64,000 nucleotides of DNA from Bosea sp. 124 (lineage in GTDB: Bacteria; Pseudomonadota; Alphaproteobacteria; Rhizobiales; Beijerinckiaceae): contig NZ_PZZM01000001.1 in assembly GCF_003046175.1 (NCBI RefSeq), positions 2,745,001 to 2,809,000 of the forward strand, given 5' to 3'. This document shows positions 7,336 through 16,606 of the stretch, in pieces. The stretch's first letter is position 1. Each line of letters opens with the position of its first letter. Under the pieces are notes generated by a model that worked only from the letters and a program-made list of their open reading frames with translations, was not told the origin of the DNA and did not search any database. Made by a program: the position numbers and the translations under genes.

Positions 7336-8634
7336 GCGATACAGATCCGCCCGCGTCAGCGGCAGGCCGGAGGCGCCCTTGCGGCGCTTCGAGACCAGGG
7401 TCTGATTGACCAGTGCGCCGCCACGCTCGAAGGCGAGCGAGCACCCGGCGAGATAGAGCAACCACATCCGCGTGCGCTCGGGACCGATCTCGGCCTCTGC
7501 CTCGGCCCGGCGCGCGTTGAGCCGCTCCCACCATAGCCGCGTCGTGCGCTGGTAGTGCTCGCGCCAGCCCTCGACGTCGTGGACCTCGAAGCCGTGGCGC
7601 TCGAGATTGGTGATCGACATGCCAAGATGGTCGAGTTCGCCGCCGGGGAAGATGTAGCGCACCAGCGCGCGGTACTCGGCCGGCATCCGGTTGAAGGCCT
7701 TGTCGGTCTTCTTGGCGCGGCGCGAGATGGTGTGGTGCAGATAGAGGCCACGCGGCCGCAGAAGCCGGTTCACGGCGCGGAAATAATCCGGGTGGTTGCG
7801 GATGCCGACCTGCTCGAACATGCCGATCGACGAGATCTTGTCGAACTGACCTTCCATCTGGGTGTAGTCTTGCAGATGCAGGGTCACCCGGTCGCCGAGG
7901 CCGAGGCGGTCGACCTTTTCCTGCGCGAGCTTGAGCTGTTCTTCTGCCAGCGTCACGCCATGCGCCTCGACGCCAAAATGCTGGGCGGCGTGGCAGACCA
8001 GCGCCCCCCAGCCGCAGCCGATGTCGAGGAAGCGGTCGCCGGGCTTGAGGCGCAGCTTGCGACAGATCATGTCGAGCTTGTCACGCTGGGCGCGGCCGAT
8101 ATCGCCGTGGTCCTCGGTGAAATAGGCACAGGTGTAGACCATCTCCTCGTCGAGGAAGAGCCGGTAGAAGGCGTTCGAGACGTCGTAGTGATAGGCGACA
8201 TTGGCCTTGTTGGTCGCGGGCGCTCCGTCGCGGGCGATCTGGTCGCCCTTGCGATGCTCGACGGCGCTGTGGGCGGTGCCCGGCGCGAAGATGAAACGGC
8301 GCAGCACCTCGAAGACAGCGCTCTTGGGAATGGTGCGGGCGAGCCGTCCGACCTTGCCCTCGGGCCGTGCCGTCGCGAGATCGAAGATCGACCCGTTGAG
8401 CAGGGCGATGCGGTCGCTGATATGCAGGTTCAGCAGCGTATCGAGCTTCGGCTTGCGGATGAGCGCCGCGACCGCGCCGGAATCGCGGATGGCGATGGCC
8501 AGCCCGTCATCCGGCCAGCCGGCCGGGACAAGGCTGCCGTCCCAGAGCTGGAAGCCGAGCTTCAATCCCAGCTTCTCATGCGCCTGCGTGAGGAGCCGCC
8601 GCAGCGCGGCGAGGCGTTTCTGGTCGCTGTCCAT
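7333..8634 (-). CDS. cfa: Cyclopropane-fatty-acyl-phospholipid synthase
   Basis: 433 residues. It methylenates cis double bonds of membrane phospholipid acyl chains using S-adenosylmethionine, a stress and stationary-phase membrane change. An N-terminal lipid-binding domain (~1-130) is followed by the family entry motif NVAYHYDVSNAFYRLFLD, the SAM site FLDIGCGWG near residue 200, and MFEQVGIRNHPDYFR, where the Glu binds bicarbonate. The C-terminal YIFPGGELDHL and WREHYQRTTRLWWERL blocks are also typical. Divergent from the Lrp-type regulator with 137 bases between starts. Confidence 0.92.
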   Translation of the reverse strand: MDSDQKRLAALRRLLTQAHEKLGLKLGFQLWDGSLVPAGWPDDGLAIAIRDSGAVAALIRKPKLDTLLNLHISDRIALLNGSIFDLATARPEGKVGRLARTIPKSAVFEVLRRFIFAPGTAHSAVEHRKGDQIARDGAPATNKANVAYHYDVSNAFYRLFLDEEMVYTCAYFTEDHGDIGRAQRDKLDMICRKLRLKPGDRFLDIGCGWGALVCHAAQHFGVEAHGVTLAEEQLKLAQEKVDRLGLGDRVTLHLQDYTQMEGQFDKISSIGMFEQVGIRNHPDYFRAVNRLLRPRGLYLHHTISRRAKKTDKAFNRMPAEYRALVRYIFPGGELDHLGMSITNLERHGFEVHDVEGWREHYQRTTRLWWERLNARRAEAEAEIGPERTRMWLLYLAGCSLAFERGGALVNQTLVSKRRKGASGLPLTRADLYR

Positions 8635-8771
8635 GCTCTAACCACCGATACCTGTCCGGATGTGTTTGGCGGGGCGATGGCCGAATGGCAACCTGGCAAA
8701 GAGCGGAGCGGCGCTTGCCTTTTCGAAGAGGCCGCGCTGGTTTACCGTCATTCGTCAGCGAAACGATCGGG

Positions 8772-9224
8772 ATGGGTGACATGGCGCGGCCGGCAGATGC
8801 ACGCAAGGACCAGGAGCTTGTCAGCATCCTGACCGCCAATGCACGGACATCCCTGGCGGAAATCGCCAAAATGCTCGGCGTCTCGCGGGCGACGGTGCAG
8901 GGACGACTGGCCAGACTCGAGCGTGAAGGCGTCATCGCTGGCTATACGACGATTATTGGGAAGGATCACGGGCAGGAGGCGTCGCTGGCTGCCGTCATCA
9001 TGATCGAGCTCGAAGTCAAGCAGCAGGGCAATGTCGTCGCCTTGCTGCGGAAACGCCCGGAGATCATCCAATGCTATACGCTGAGCGGGCATTTTGATCT
9101 GTTCGTGAAGATCCGATGCACGACTTCGACGCATCTCGACGAGATCATCGACTGGATCGCCGAGATGGAGGGTGTCCGGCGCACCACATCCTCGATCCTG
9201 CTCGCTCGCAAGTTCGAGCGGTGA
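8772..9224 (+). CDS. Lrp/AsnC family transcriptional regulator
   Basis: 150 residues. The N-terminal helix-turn-helix (LVSILTANARTSLAEIAKMLGVSRATVQGRLARLEREGVI) is followed by the RAM ligand-binding domain (AAVIMIELEVKQQGNVVALLRKRPEIIQCYTLSGHFDLFVKIR). Such proteins respond to amino acids. It stands at the head of the cluster for the ThDP enzyme, the saccharopine-like protein and an amino-acid ABC importer, so it is a plausible local regulator of that operon. Start chosen at MGDMARPAD; the frame is open upstream to 8685 but that extension is not family-like. Starts at 8772 and 8781 are both possible. Confidence 0.87.
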   Translation: MGDMARPADARKDQELVSILTANARTSLAEIAKMLGVSRATVQGRLARLEREGVIAGYTTIIGKDHGQEASLAAVIMIELEVKQQGNVVALLRKRPEIIQCYTLSGHFDLFVKIRCTTSTHLDEIIDWIAEMEGVRRTTSSILLARKFER

Positions 9225-9414
9225 CCGGAATTCGGGCAGTCGCCGCCCCCGACGCAGGCATCGCGCATCATTCCTGAGCGATTTTGATAGTTTAGCTCCA
9301 TAAACGCGCATTTCCCATCGAAACATCTTTATATTCCGCTTACGATCGTCGATCTGAAACTTTATGTCGCCGCGCGGCTCCGGGATAACCGAAAGGAACC
9401 GAGGAGCTTCTGGA

Positions 9415-11193
9415 ATGAACGGCGCGTCTGCCCTTGTGAACATGCTCTCTGATTATGGCGTCGAGGTCATTTTCGGGGTGCCGGGTGACACCAACGTCGC
9501 GTTGTACGAGGCGCTGAGGAAAGCGGAGAACGGCCCGCGTCATGTCATGTGCCGCGACGAACGCTCGGCGGTGTTCATGGCCGATTGCTATGCCAGGCTG
9601 TCGGGCAAGCCTGGCGTCGCGGAGGTTCCGAGCGGAGCGGGCGCGCTGTACGGCCTGCCGGGCGTCGCCGAGGCCAACAAGTCGTCCGTCCCGCTGATCC
9701 TGCTCGTCAACGACATCCCGCAGCCCGGCATCGGGCGCGGCACGCTGACGGAGCTGGCGGTCGACGACCTGTTTCGGCCGATCGCGAAGCGCACTGAGAC
9801 ATTGCGCCATATCGCCAAATTGCCGGAGCTGGTGCGGCGCGGCTTCCGCGAGGCGACGGCGGGACGCCCCGGCGCGGTCGTGCTGACGCTGCCGGAAGAC
9901 ATTCTCTACCAGACGCTGCCCGAGAGCGGGGTCTCGCTGCATGTCGAGGCGCAGTGCCGGCGCGCGCCATCCTCCCGGACCCGCCCGCCCGAGACCGCGC
10001 TGGCGCAGGCTCTCGACGGGATTCTGGCGGCCGGTCGTCCGCTCATCGTCGCTGGTGGCGGCGCCAACCGCTCGGGAGCGGCGGCCGTGCTGACGGCTTT
10101 CGCCGAGCGCCTGCAGATCCCGGTGGTGACGACCATCACCGGACAGGGCGTGATCCGCGACGACCACAAGCTCGGCATCGGCATCATTGGGGACAACGGC
10201 TTCCACCCGCATGCGATCTGGGCGCTGGGGCGGGCCGATCTGGTGATCTATGTCGGCTGCCGCATGGGCTCGGTGGCGACGATGAACTGGCAGTGGCCGG
10301 TTCCGAGCGGCGGCACCCGGATCGTCCAGATCGATCTCGACCCCGAGACGATCGGCAACACCTACCAAATAGACGAGCCGCTGGTCGGCGACGCGCAAGC
10401 GGTGATCGAGGCGCTGCTCGCTGGCGTGCCGGCGGATTTCGCCCCGGCCTCGGAGGAGTGGATCGGCGAGATCAACGAGCGCCGGGCCGAATTCTGGGAT
10501 GCGATGACGCCCTGCCTGCAGGACGACACCGTGCCGCTGCGGCCGGAGCGGGTGATCGAGGCGCTGAACCGGCATCTGCCTACGCCCTGTCATGTCGTCT
10601 CCGATGCCGGTACGGCGACGCCCTATGCGACGCGCTTCCTGCGGCTGCGCGACCCCGAGTCGAAGCTCGTGATTCCGCGTTTCTTCGGCGGGCTGGGCTA
10701 TGCCATTCCCGCCGTCGTCGGGGCATATTTCGCGGCGCCGCATCTGCGCCCGGTCGCATTGTTCGGCGACGGCTCGCTGGGCATGTCGGCGGGTGAACTG
10801 GAGACGCTGGCGCGGCTGCAGATTCCGGCCGTGCTGATCCATTTCAACAATGCCTGCTTCGGCTGGATCAAGGCGCTGCAGCGGGTCACCGAGCGGGTTC
10901 ATGCCAGCGAGGCCGGCGCGCGCCATGATGCCAGCACGAACGACCCGAGCTTCGCTGTCGATTTCGGCGCCTATGACATGAGCAAGCTCGCGGCGGTCTA
11001 CGGCATCCGGAGTCATCGCGTCGAGACGCCGGCGCAGCTCGAGACGGCACTGGCCGACGCGTTCTCGCTGAACGAGCCGATCTTCCTCGACATCGCGGTC
11101 GAGTCCATCGCCGACAGGCTGCCCCCGGTGTTCTCCTGGCTGAAAAAGGCCGGGGTCGATCCCGAGGCGGTCGGTGTCCAGGCGGCCATCTAG
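9415..11193 (+). CDS. Thiamine-diphosphate-dependent enzyme (acetolactate synthase-like)
   Basis: 592 residues with the three-domain ThDP layout: PYR domain (1-175) with the cofactor-activating Glu in CRDERSAVFMADCYARL, a central domain (190-330), and a PP domain with the Mg-ThDP motif GDGSLGMSAGELETLARLQ...HFNN near 455-485. Relatives include acetolactate synthase, glyoxylate carboligase, benzoylformate decarboxylase and sulfoacetaldehyde acetyltransferase; I cannot assign the substrate. The absence of a small regulatory subunit argues against a biosynthetic acetolactate synthase. GAGGAGC precedes the ATG. The next gene starts 24 bases after the stop, so they are co-transcribed. Confidence 0.85.
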   Translation: MNGASALVNMLSDYGVEVIFGVPGDTNVALYEALRKAENGPRHVMCRDERSAVFMADCYARLSGKPGVAEVPSGAGALYGLPGVAEANKSSVPLILLVNDIPQPGIGRGTLTELAVDDLFRPIAKRTETLRHIAKLPELVRRGFREATAGRPGAVVLTLPEDILYQTLPESGVSLHVEAQCRRAPSSRTRPPETALAQALDGILAAGRPLIVAGGGANRSGAAAVLTAFAERLQIPVVTTITGQGVIRDDHKLGIGIIGDNGFHPHAIWALGRADLVIYVGCRMGSVATMNWQWPVPSGGTRIVQIDLDPETIGNTYQIDEPLVGDAQAVIEALLAGVPADFAPASEEWIGEINERRAEFWDAMTPCLQDDTVPLRPERVIEALNRHLPTPCHVVSDAGTATPYATRFLRLRDPESKLVIPRFFGGLGYAIPAVVGAYFAAPHLRPVALFGDGSLGMSAGELETLARLQIPAVLIHFNNACFGWIKALQRVTERVHASEAGARHDASTNDPSFAVDFGAYDMSKLAAVYGIRSHRVETPAQLETALADAFSLNEPIFLDIAVESIADRLPPVFSWLKKAGVDPEAVGVQAAI

Positions 11194-11217
11194 ATGCAGA
11201 CTTCAGGAGACGGGACG

Positions 11218-12348
11218 ATGAAGACCGAACGCAAGCGGATCGCGGTGCTGGGTGCCGGGCAGATCGGTGCGATCATCGCCGGCATGCTCGCGGAGCAGGG
11301 GCACGACGTCACGCTGGCGGATGCGTCGCCGGCGCAGCTCGCCCAGGCAATCGGGGGGCGTTTTGCGACCGAGACCGTGGACGCCGCCGATCTCGACCGG
11401 CTGCGTGCCTTCCTCGCCGACCGCGACATCGTCGTCAGCGCTTGCCCTTACTTCCTCAACAAGGGCATCGCCCGCGTCGCCGTCGAGACGGGCACGCACT
11501 ATTTCGATCTGACGGAGGATGTGGCGACGACCGCCTATATCAAGGAGATCGGCGCGGGAGCGGGCGTCGCGCTGGTGCCGCAATGCGGGCTGGCGCCGGG
11601 CTTCATCTGCATCCTCGGCGCCGACATGGCCGCGCGCTTCGACAGCGTGAAGACGATCAAGATGCGGGTGGGGGCGCTGCCGCTCTACCCGACCAATGCG
11701 CTGCGCTACAATGTCACTTGGTCGGTCGACGGGCTGATCAACGAATACTGCAACCCCTGCGAGATCGTGTTCGACGGCCAGCCGATCCTGGTGCCGGCGC
11801 TGGAGGGGCTCGAGAGCGTCATGATCGACGGCGTCGCCTATGAGGCCTTCAACACCTCGGGCGGACTCGGCACCCTGACCGAGACGCTGGCCGGCAAGGT
11901 CCGCGACATGAGCTACAAGACGCTGCGCTATCCCGGCCATGCCGAGATCATGAAGCTCTTGCTGCGCGGCCTCGAACTTGCCGACGACAAGGAGACGATG
12001 CGGCGCATCCTCAGCCATTCTGCGCCCTTCACCCGCAAGGACGTGGTCATCGTCTTCGTCACCGGCATCGGCGAGAAGGCCGGGCGCCTGGAGGAGGACA
12101 GCGTCGTGCTGCGCTATGACGGCACCCCGGCGATGAGCGCGATCCAGCTCACCACTGCTGCCGGCTGCGTCGCGATGGTCGAGCTCTTCCTTGCCGGCAA
12201 ACTGCCCCAGAGCGGCTTTGTGCGGCAGGAAGATGCTTCGCTGAACGACTTTCTCGCCACCCGGGCGGGCTCCCGCCTGGCGCTGGAATCGCGCGGTGCC
12301 GACCAGGCGAAGACGGTTTATCTTCAGGACAGACGAAATGCCGCTTGA
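11218..12348 (+). CDS. Saccharopine dehydrogenase-like NAD(P)-binding protein
   Basis: 376 residues. The N-terminal Rossmann motif IAVLGAGQIGAIIAGMLAEQGHDVTLAD is followed by the saccharopine dehydrogenase/lysine ketoglutarate reductase layout (VVSACPYFLNKGIARVAVETGTHYFDLTED, then LVPQCGLAPGFICILGADMA). Members oxidise or reduce amino-acid adducts such as saccharopine or carboxynorspermidine. With a ThDP enzyme upstream and an amino-acid ABC importer downstream, a role in catabolism of an imported amino-acid-like compound is likely. The start at 11218 has GGAGACGGG upstream; an in-frame ATG at 11194, immediately after the previous stop, is the alternative. Confidence 0.8.
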   Translation: MKTERKRIAVLGAGQIGAIIAGMLAEQGHDVTLADASPAQLAQAIGGRFATETVDAADLDRLRAFLADRDIVVSACPYFLNKGIARVAVETGTHYFDLTEDVATTAYIKEIGAGAGVALVPQCGLAPGFICILGADMAARFDSVKTIKMRVGALPLYPTNALRYNVTWSVDGLINEYCNPCEIVFDGQPILVPALEGLESVMIDGVAYEAFNTSGGLGTLTETLAGKVRDMSYKTLRYPGHAEIMKLLLRGLELADDKETMRRILSHSAPFTRKDVVIVFVTGIGEKAGRLEEDSVVLRYDGTPAMSAIQLTTAAGCVAMVELFLAGKLPQSGFVRQEDASLNDFLATRAGSRLALESRGADQAKTVYLQDRRNAA

Positions 12349-12430
12349 TTGCCAAGGGCTTCCAATCGAGTAAGGCAGGCGAGGCCGCAGGCGCGCCGCA
12401 AACGACCGAAGCACCGAGAAGGGGATCACC

Positions 12431-13282
12431 ATGATTTCGCGCAGGAACATCGCCACCGCCATCGGTGCCACGGCCGCAGGCCTTGCCGCTTCCGGTCTCG
12501 TCTCGTCGGCCCAGGCCCAGACGGCCCCGGCCGCGGAGACGACCTTCGATCGCATTCGTCGCACCAAGAAGCTGCGGATCGGCGCGGTCGCCGGCGCCGC
12601 GCCCTATTACAACAAGGACATCGCCAGCGGTCAGTGGGGCGGCTTCTACATCGATCTCTCCAAGGCGCTGGCGGAGGAACTCGAGGTCGAACTCGAGATC
12701 ATCGAGACGACCTGGGGCAACTCGGTGCTCGACCTGCAGGCCGGCAAGACCGACATCTTTTTCGGCCTGAACCCGACCCCGAAGCGCGCCTTGGTGATCG
12801 ATTTCTCGGTGCCGGTGTTCAACAACGCCTTCACGATGATCGCCAAGAAGGGCCTCGGCAAGAAGACCTGGGACGAGTTCAACAATCCGGCCGTGAAGAT
12901 CACCGTCGATGCCGGCTCGTCGCAGGACCAGGTCGCGACGCGGCTGTGCCCGAAGGCGCAGATCTCGCGCTTCAAGGCGGTGGACGAGGCGGCAACTGCG
13001 GTCATGACCGGCCGTGCCGACGCGCAGTGCATCGTGATGATGCTCTCGCTGACCATGCTCAAGAAGAACCCGCAGCTCGGTGAGCTCGTCGTCCCGACCC
13101 CGGTCTTCGCCACGACCTCGAATGCCGGCTTCCGCCGCGAGGCCGACAAGACCTGGCGCGACTACGTCAACACCTGGCTCGAATTCAACCGTGGGCTCGG
13201 CCTGATCCGCAGCGTCATCATCAAGAACATGGAAGCGGTCGGCATCACCGAGGCCGACATGCCGGCCGGCGTCACGCTCTGA
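12431..13282 (+). CDS. Amino-acid ABC transporter substrate-binding protein
   Basis: 283 residues. The N-terminus (MISRRNIATAIGATAAGLAASGLVSSAQAQ) resembles a Tat-type signal, with a twin Arg, for export to the periplasm. The rest is a SBP_bac_3 domain: KLRIGAVAGAAPYYNKDIASGQWGGFYIDLSKALAEEL, then LQAGKTDIFFGLNPTPKRALVIDFS, where the Arg normally contacts the amino-acid carboxylate. It is the first gene of the importer completed by the permease at 13547 and ATPase at 14218. The ligand cannot be named. Confidence 0.87.
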   Translation: MISRRNIATAIGATAAGLAASGLVSSAQAQTAPAAETTFDRIRRTKKLRIGAVAGAAPYYNKDIASGQWGGFYIDLSKALAEELEVELEIIETTWGNSVLDLQAGKTDIFFGLNPTPKRALVIDFSVPVFNNAFTMIAKKGLGKKTWDEFNNPAVKITVDAGSSQDQVATRLCPKAQISRFKAVDEAATAVMTGRADAQCIVMMLSLTMLKKNPQLGELVVPTPVFATTSNAGFRREADKTWRDYVNTWLEFNRGLGLIRSVIIKNMEAVGITEADMPAGVTL

Positions 13283-13340
13283 GGGACGGCAGTCGCTCCG
13301 TCGTGAGGGCGGACGTGGCATCGCGTTTTCGCGCGAATCT

Positions 13341-13458
13341 CGTCGTCACCCCGGGCGGCCGTAGGTCGACCCGGGATCCATTGCAGAGCCGATCCTTGTC
13401 ATGGACTTGGCCCTCCGATGGATCCCGGATCCCCGCTCCGCTGCGTCCGGGATGACGG
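13341..13458. repeat. Palindromic intergenic repeat element
   Basis: The outer ~40 bases on each side form an imperfect inverted repeat ending in the perfectly paired GGGATCCAT/ATGGATCCC inner arms, separated by about 40 bases. This is the look of dispersed palindromic elements common in alphaproteobacterial intergenic DNA. It sits inside the 264-base gap between the binding-protein and permease genes and could attenuate downstream expression, leaving more binding protein than permease. That role is inference. Confidence 0.55.
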
Positions 13459-13546
13459 AGCGGTTCCTGAGCAAATGCGATGTCCCTCTATCAGCTCTTT
13501 CAGCTGACGGCTGCGTCGCCTCCAGGCATCTTGTGGACCCCGCCTC

Positions 13547-14209
13547 ATGTACCAATGGGATTTCAACTTCCTCTGGAGCTATCGCTGGCTTTTCCTGCAC
13601 GGGCTCGGCGTCACGGTCGGTTTCACCGTCGCGATCGTCGCACTGGGGTTGGTGATCGGCCTCTCGGGGGCGCTGGCGAAGCTCTCCTCCTTCGCACCGC
13701 TGCGCTGGCTGGCGCATGCCTATATCGAGATCTTCCGTTGCACGCCGGTGCTGGTGCAGCTGGTCTGGTTCTACTACGCCCTGCCGATCCTGAGCGGCAT
13801 CGAGATATCGGCCATCACGGCTTCGATCCTGGCGCTCTCGCTCTATGGCGGCTCGTTCTACGCCGAGATCATCAGGGGCGGCATCGTCTCGATCGATCCA
13901 GGCCAGCCGGAAGCCGCCGCTGCGCTCGGCATGACGCCGTTCCAGTCGATGCGACGCATCATCCTGCCGCAGGCGCTCAAGCGCATGGTGCCGCCGCTGA
14001 TGAACCAGTCGATCATCCAGTTCAAGAACACCTCGCTGGTCTCCGTTCTGGCGGTGCCGGACCTGCTCTACCAGGGCCAGATCGCGGCGCATGACAGCTA
14101 CCGGCCGCTGGAGGTCTACAGCGCCGTGGCAGTCGCCTATTTCCTGCTTCTCTACCCGCTGACGATCATCGTCCGGCAGGGTGAGAAGAGGCTCTCCACG
14201 AGCGATTGA
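13547..14209 (+). CDS. Amino-acid ABC transporter permease
   Basis: 220 residues with about five membrane helices. It belongs to the HisM/GlnP permease family: [30 protein letters not shown] near the N-terminus and the ATPase-contacting EAA loop [30 protein letters not shown] near residue 125. It is the only permease gene in this importer, so it probably works as a homodimer. The ATPase start lies 9 bases after its stop. No strong ribosome site is visible before the ATG. Confidence 0.87.
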   Translation: MYQWDFNFLWSYRWLFLHGLGVTVGFTVAIVALGLVIGLSGALAKLSSFAPLRWLAHAYIEIFRCTPVLVQLVWFYYALPILSGIEISAITASILALSLYGGSFYAEIIRGGIVSIDPGQPEAAAALGMTPFQSMRRIILPQALKRMVPPLMNQSIIQFKNTSLVSVLAVPDLLYQGQIAAHDSYRPLEVYSAVAVAYFLLLYPLTIIVRQGEKRLSTSD

Positions 14210-14217
14210 GGCGGGCG

Positions 14218-15006
14218 ATGAACGATCAGGCGAAAATCGACATCGTGGCGCTGCGCAAGCAGTTCGGCGACCTCGTGGTCCTCAAGGACATCAATCTCCG
14301 CGTCGACCAGGGGCAGGTCGTCGCGCTGATCGGCCCGTCGGGCTCCGGCAAGTCGACGCTGCTGCGCTGCATCAACCTGCTGGTGACGCCCAATGGCGGG
14401 CAGGTGCGCGTCGGTGCCGACAGCTTCGCCTTCGGGCCGGGCACCAAGCTGCCGGGGACAGGGGAGCTCGCCCGCTTCCGGGCCGGCACCGGCATGGTGT
14501 TCCAGCACTTCAACCTGTTTCCGCATATGACGGCGCTGGGCAACGTCATGGAGGCGCCGGTCACGGTGCGCGGCAAGAGCAAGCCGCAGGCGCGCGAGCA
14601 TGCGCTCGCCCTGCTGGCCAAGGTCGGACTCGCCGACAAGGTGGACGAGTATCCGAGCCGGCTTTCCGGCGGGCAGAAGCAGCGCGTCGCCATCGCACGC
14701 GCGCTCGCCATGGAGCCCGACGTGATGCTGTTCGACGAGGCGACCTCGGCGCTCGACCCCGAGCTCGTCGGCGAGGTCCTGAGCGTCATGCAGAAGCTCG
14801 CCGCGGAGGGCATGACGATGGTGATCGTCACCCACGAGATCGCCTTCGCGCGCGAGGTCGCCGACCGGGTGATCTTCATGCGCGACGGCGTCGTGGTCGA
14901 GGAAGGGCCAGCCCGCCAGGTCATCGACGCGCCGCGCGAGCCGGCGACGCAGGCGTTTCTCAGCCATTTCCATCGTGGCGGGGCGGCCCAGACCGACGGC
15001 GCCTGA
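14218..15006 (+). CDS. Amino-acid ABC transporter ATP-binding protein
   Basis: 262 residues. Walker [10 protein letters not shown] near residue 38, signature [16 protein letters not shown] near 150, Walker [14 protein letters not shown] near 173, and switch His [15 protein letters not shown] near 208. This is the GlnQ/HisP subfamily that drives polar amino-acid import. An insertion after the Q-loop start ([21 protein letters not shown]) is longer than in E. coli GlnQ. GAGGCGGG precedes the ATG; an overlapping TTG at 14206 is a less likely start. Confidence 0.9.
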   Translation: MNDQAKIDIVALRKQFGDLVVLKDINLRVDQGQVVALIGPSGSGKSTLLRCINLLVTPNGGQVRVGADSFAFGPGTKLPGTGELARFRAGTGMVFQHFNLFPHMTALGNVMEAPVTVRGKSKPQAREHALALLAKVGLADKVDEYPSRLSGGQKQRVAIARALAMEPDVMLFDEATSALDPELVGEVLSVMQKLAAEGMTMVIVTHEIAFAREVADRVIFMRDGVVVEEGPARQVIDAPREPATQAFLSHFHRGGAAQTDGA

Positions 15007-15105
15007 ACCGCCGGTCGCAGCGACATCGCGCGGCCGGATTTCCTTCGTCCCTTCATCGGCTCGCCAGTCCTCGGCGGCTGCGCCTTCGAGCCCGTCTCCG
15101 GAACC

Positions 15106-15837
15106 ATGACCATGAAACTCAAGGGCGGCTTCACGAATTACGGCCAGCAGGTCGGCGTGCTGATGCTGGATACGCGTTTTCCCCGCCCGCCGGGTGACAT
15201 CGGCAATGCGACCTCCTTCGACTTCCCGGTCCGCTACAAGACCGTCAAGGGCGCGGTCCAGAGCAAGATCATGGGCGACCACCCCGAAGGCGACCTGATC
15301 GGTCCCTTCATCGAAGCGGCGCGTGAGCTCGAAGCCGAAGGCGTCAGGGCGATCACCACGAGTTGCGGTTTCCTGGCGCCGTTCCAGAAGCAGCTCGCCG
15401 CGGCGGTGAACATCCCGGTTTTCGTCTCGGCCCTGATCCAGGCGCCGCTGATCCATGCCATGCTCGGGCCCGACAAGATCATAGGCGTCTTCACCGAGCG
15501 CGGGCACCACCTCAACGACGACCATTTCAAGGGCGTCGGCTGGTCGGTGAAGGACATCCCCACCTACATTCAGGGGATGAAACCGGATGCGGTCTTCCCC
15601 GCGACCTATATCGGCGGTCGGCTCGAGCTCGACACCGACGTGCTCAAAGAAGAGATGCTGGAGATGACCCGCGAGTTCATGCGGAACTGCCCCAACCCCG
15701 GTGCGATCCTGTTCGAGTGCACGAATATGTGCCCGTTCAGCTCCTTCGTCGCGGCGGAATCGGGGCTGCCCGTCTTCGACATCAATACGCTGATCAACAC
15801 CGTGTTCAGCGCCAATAATCCGAGGCGGTATCTCTAA
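15106..15837 (+). CDS. Aspartate/glutamate racemase family protein
   Basis: 243 residues. The two conserved Cys of this superfamily are visible: VRAITTSCGFLAPFQ near residue 85 and ILFECTNMCPFSSF near 205. Members racemise aspartate, glutamate or hydantoins, or isomerise maleate, by two-Cys proton transfer. Placement right behind an amino-acid ABC importer suggests it converts the imported compound or an early intermediate to the enantiomer used by later enzymes. The exact substrate is unknown. Two in-frame ATGs (15106 and 15112) are possible starts. Confidence 0.83.
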   Translation: MTMKLKGGFTNYGQQVGVLMLDTRFPRPPGDIGNATSFDFPVRYKTVKGAVQSKIMGDHPEGDLIGPFIEAARELEAEGVRAITTSCGFLAPFQKQLAAAVNIPVFVSALIQAPLIHAMLGPDKIIGVFTERGHHLNDDHFKGVGWSVKDIPTYIQGMKPDAVFPATYIGGRLELDTDVLKEEMLEMTREFMRNCPNPGAILFECTNMCPFSSFVAAESGLPVFDINTLINTVFSANNPRRYL

Positions 15838-15850
15838 AGGGGCTGCGGCG

Positions 15851-16606
15851 ATGTCTGCTTGCGAACGCGTCTATCTCGTCACGGGTGCGGCGAGCGGCAT
15901 CGGCCGCGCCACCGCGCTGCATCTCGCCGGCCCGGCCGTCGGCCTCGTGCTGCACACCGGCTCCAACCAGGCCGGCCTCGATGCCGTCGCGGCGATCGCC
16001 CGGGCCGCTGGTGCCACCGTCGCGACCGCCCTCGGCGACATCGCCGCGAAGGAGACGGTGGAACAGGCGATCGCTCTCGCCGGCAGGCAGTTCGGCCGGC
16101 TCGACGGCGTCGTCGCAGTCGCCGGCCATGCCCGCAAAGGCGGCATCATGAATCTGCCGGAAGCCGAGCTGCGCCTGGCCATCGATGAATCTGCCATCGC
16201 CCTGATGCGCATGGCGCGGGCGGCCCGCGCGCTCCTGAAGGCGAGCGGCAGCGGCCGCATCGTCGCGACCTCGTCCTTCGTCGCGCATGCGCTGCGCACC
16301 GACATGCAGCCCTTCGCGGCGACGGCGGCGAGCCGCTCGGCGCTCGAAACCACAGTCAGGCTGATGGCTCATGAACTCGCAGCCGATGCCATCACCGTGA
16401 ATGCCGTCGCGCCCGGGTTGATCCGCAAGGATGACAGCAAGGGCAGCAAGCTCTCGCCGGAAGCCATCGCCCGCATGGAGGCGATCATTCCGCTCGGGCG
16501 CCGCGGATTGCCGGAAGAGGTCGCGGCGGTGATCGGGTTCATCGCCTCGTCGGCGGCGTCCTACGTCACCGGCCAGATCATCCACGTCAATGGGGGGCTC
16601 GTATGA
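15851..16606 (+). CDS. SDR-fold protein lacking the YxxxK motif
   Basis: 251 residues with an SDR Rossmann fold: nucleotide motif VTGAASGIGRATALHLA at the N-terminus, VAVAGHARKGGI replacing the usual NNAG region, and the C-terminal VTGQIIHVNGGLV. The catalytic Ser region is present (IVATSSFVAHAL), but where YxxxK belongs the sequence reads QPFAATAASRSALE, with neither a suitable Tyr nor Lys. It may be a non-catalytic or mechanistically different member. It overlaps the next gene by four bases (ATGA), so it is coupled to the enolase-superfamily enzyme. Confidence 0.8.
   Translation: MSACERVYLVTGAASGIGRATALHLAGPAVGLVLHTGSNQAGLDAVAAIARAAGATVATALGDIAAKETVEQAIALAGRQFGRLDGVVAVAGHARKGGIMNLPEAELRLAIDESAIALMRMARAARALLKASGSGRIVATSSFVAHALRTDMQPFAATAASRSALETTVRLMAHELAADAITVNAVAPGLIRKDDSKGSKLSPEAIARMEAIIPLGRRGLPEEVAAVIGFIASSAASYVTGQIIHVNGGLV

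Noticed and set aside
9415..11193. Biosynthetic acetolactate synthase (ilvB)
   Set aside because: No small regulatory subunit follows, and the gene lies in a transport/catabolic operon; a general ThDP-enzyme call is safer.
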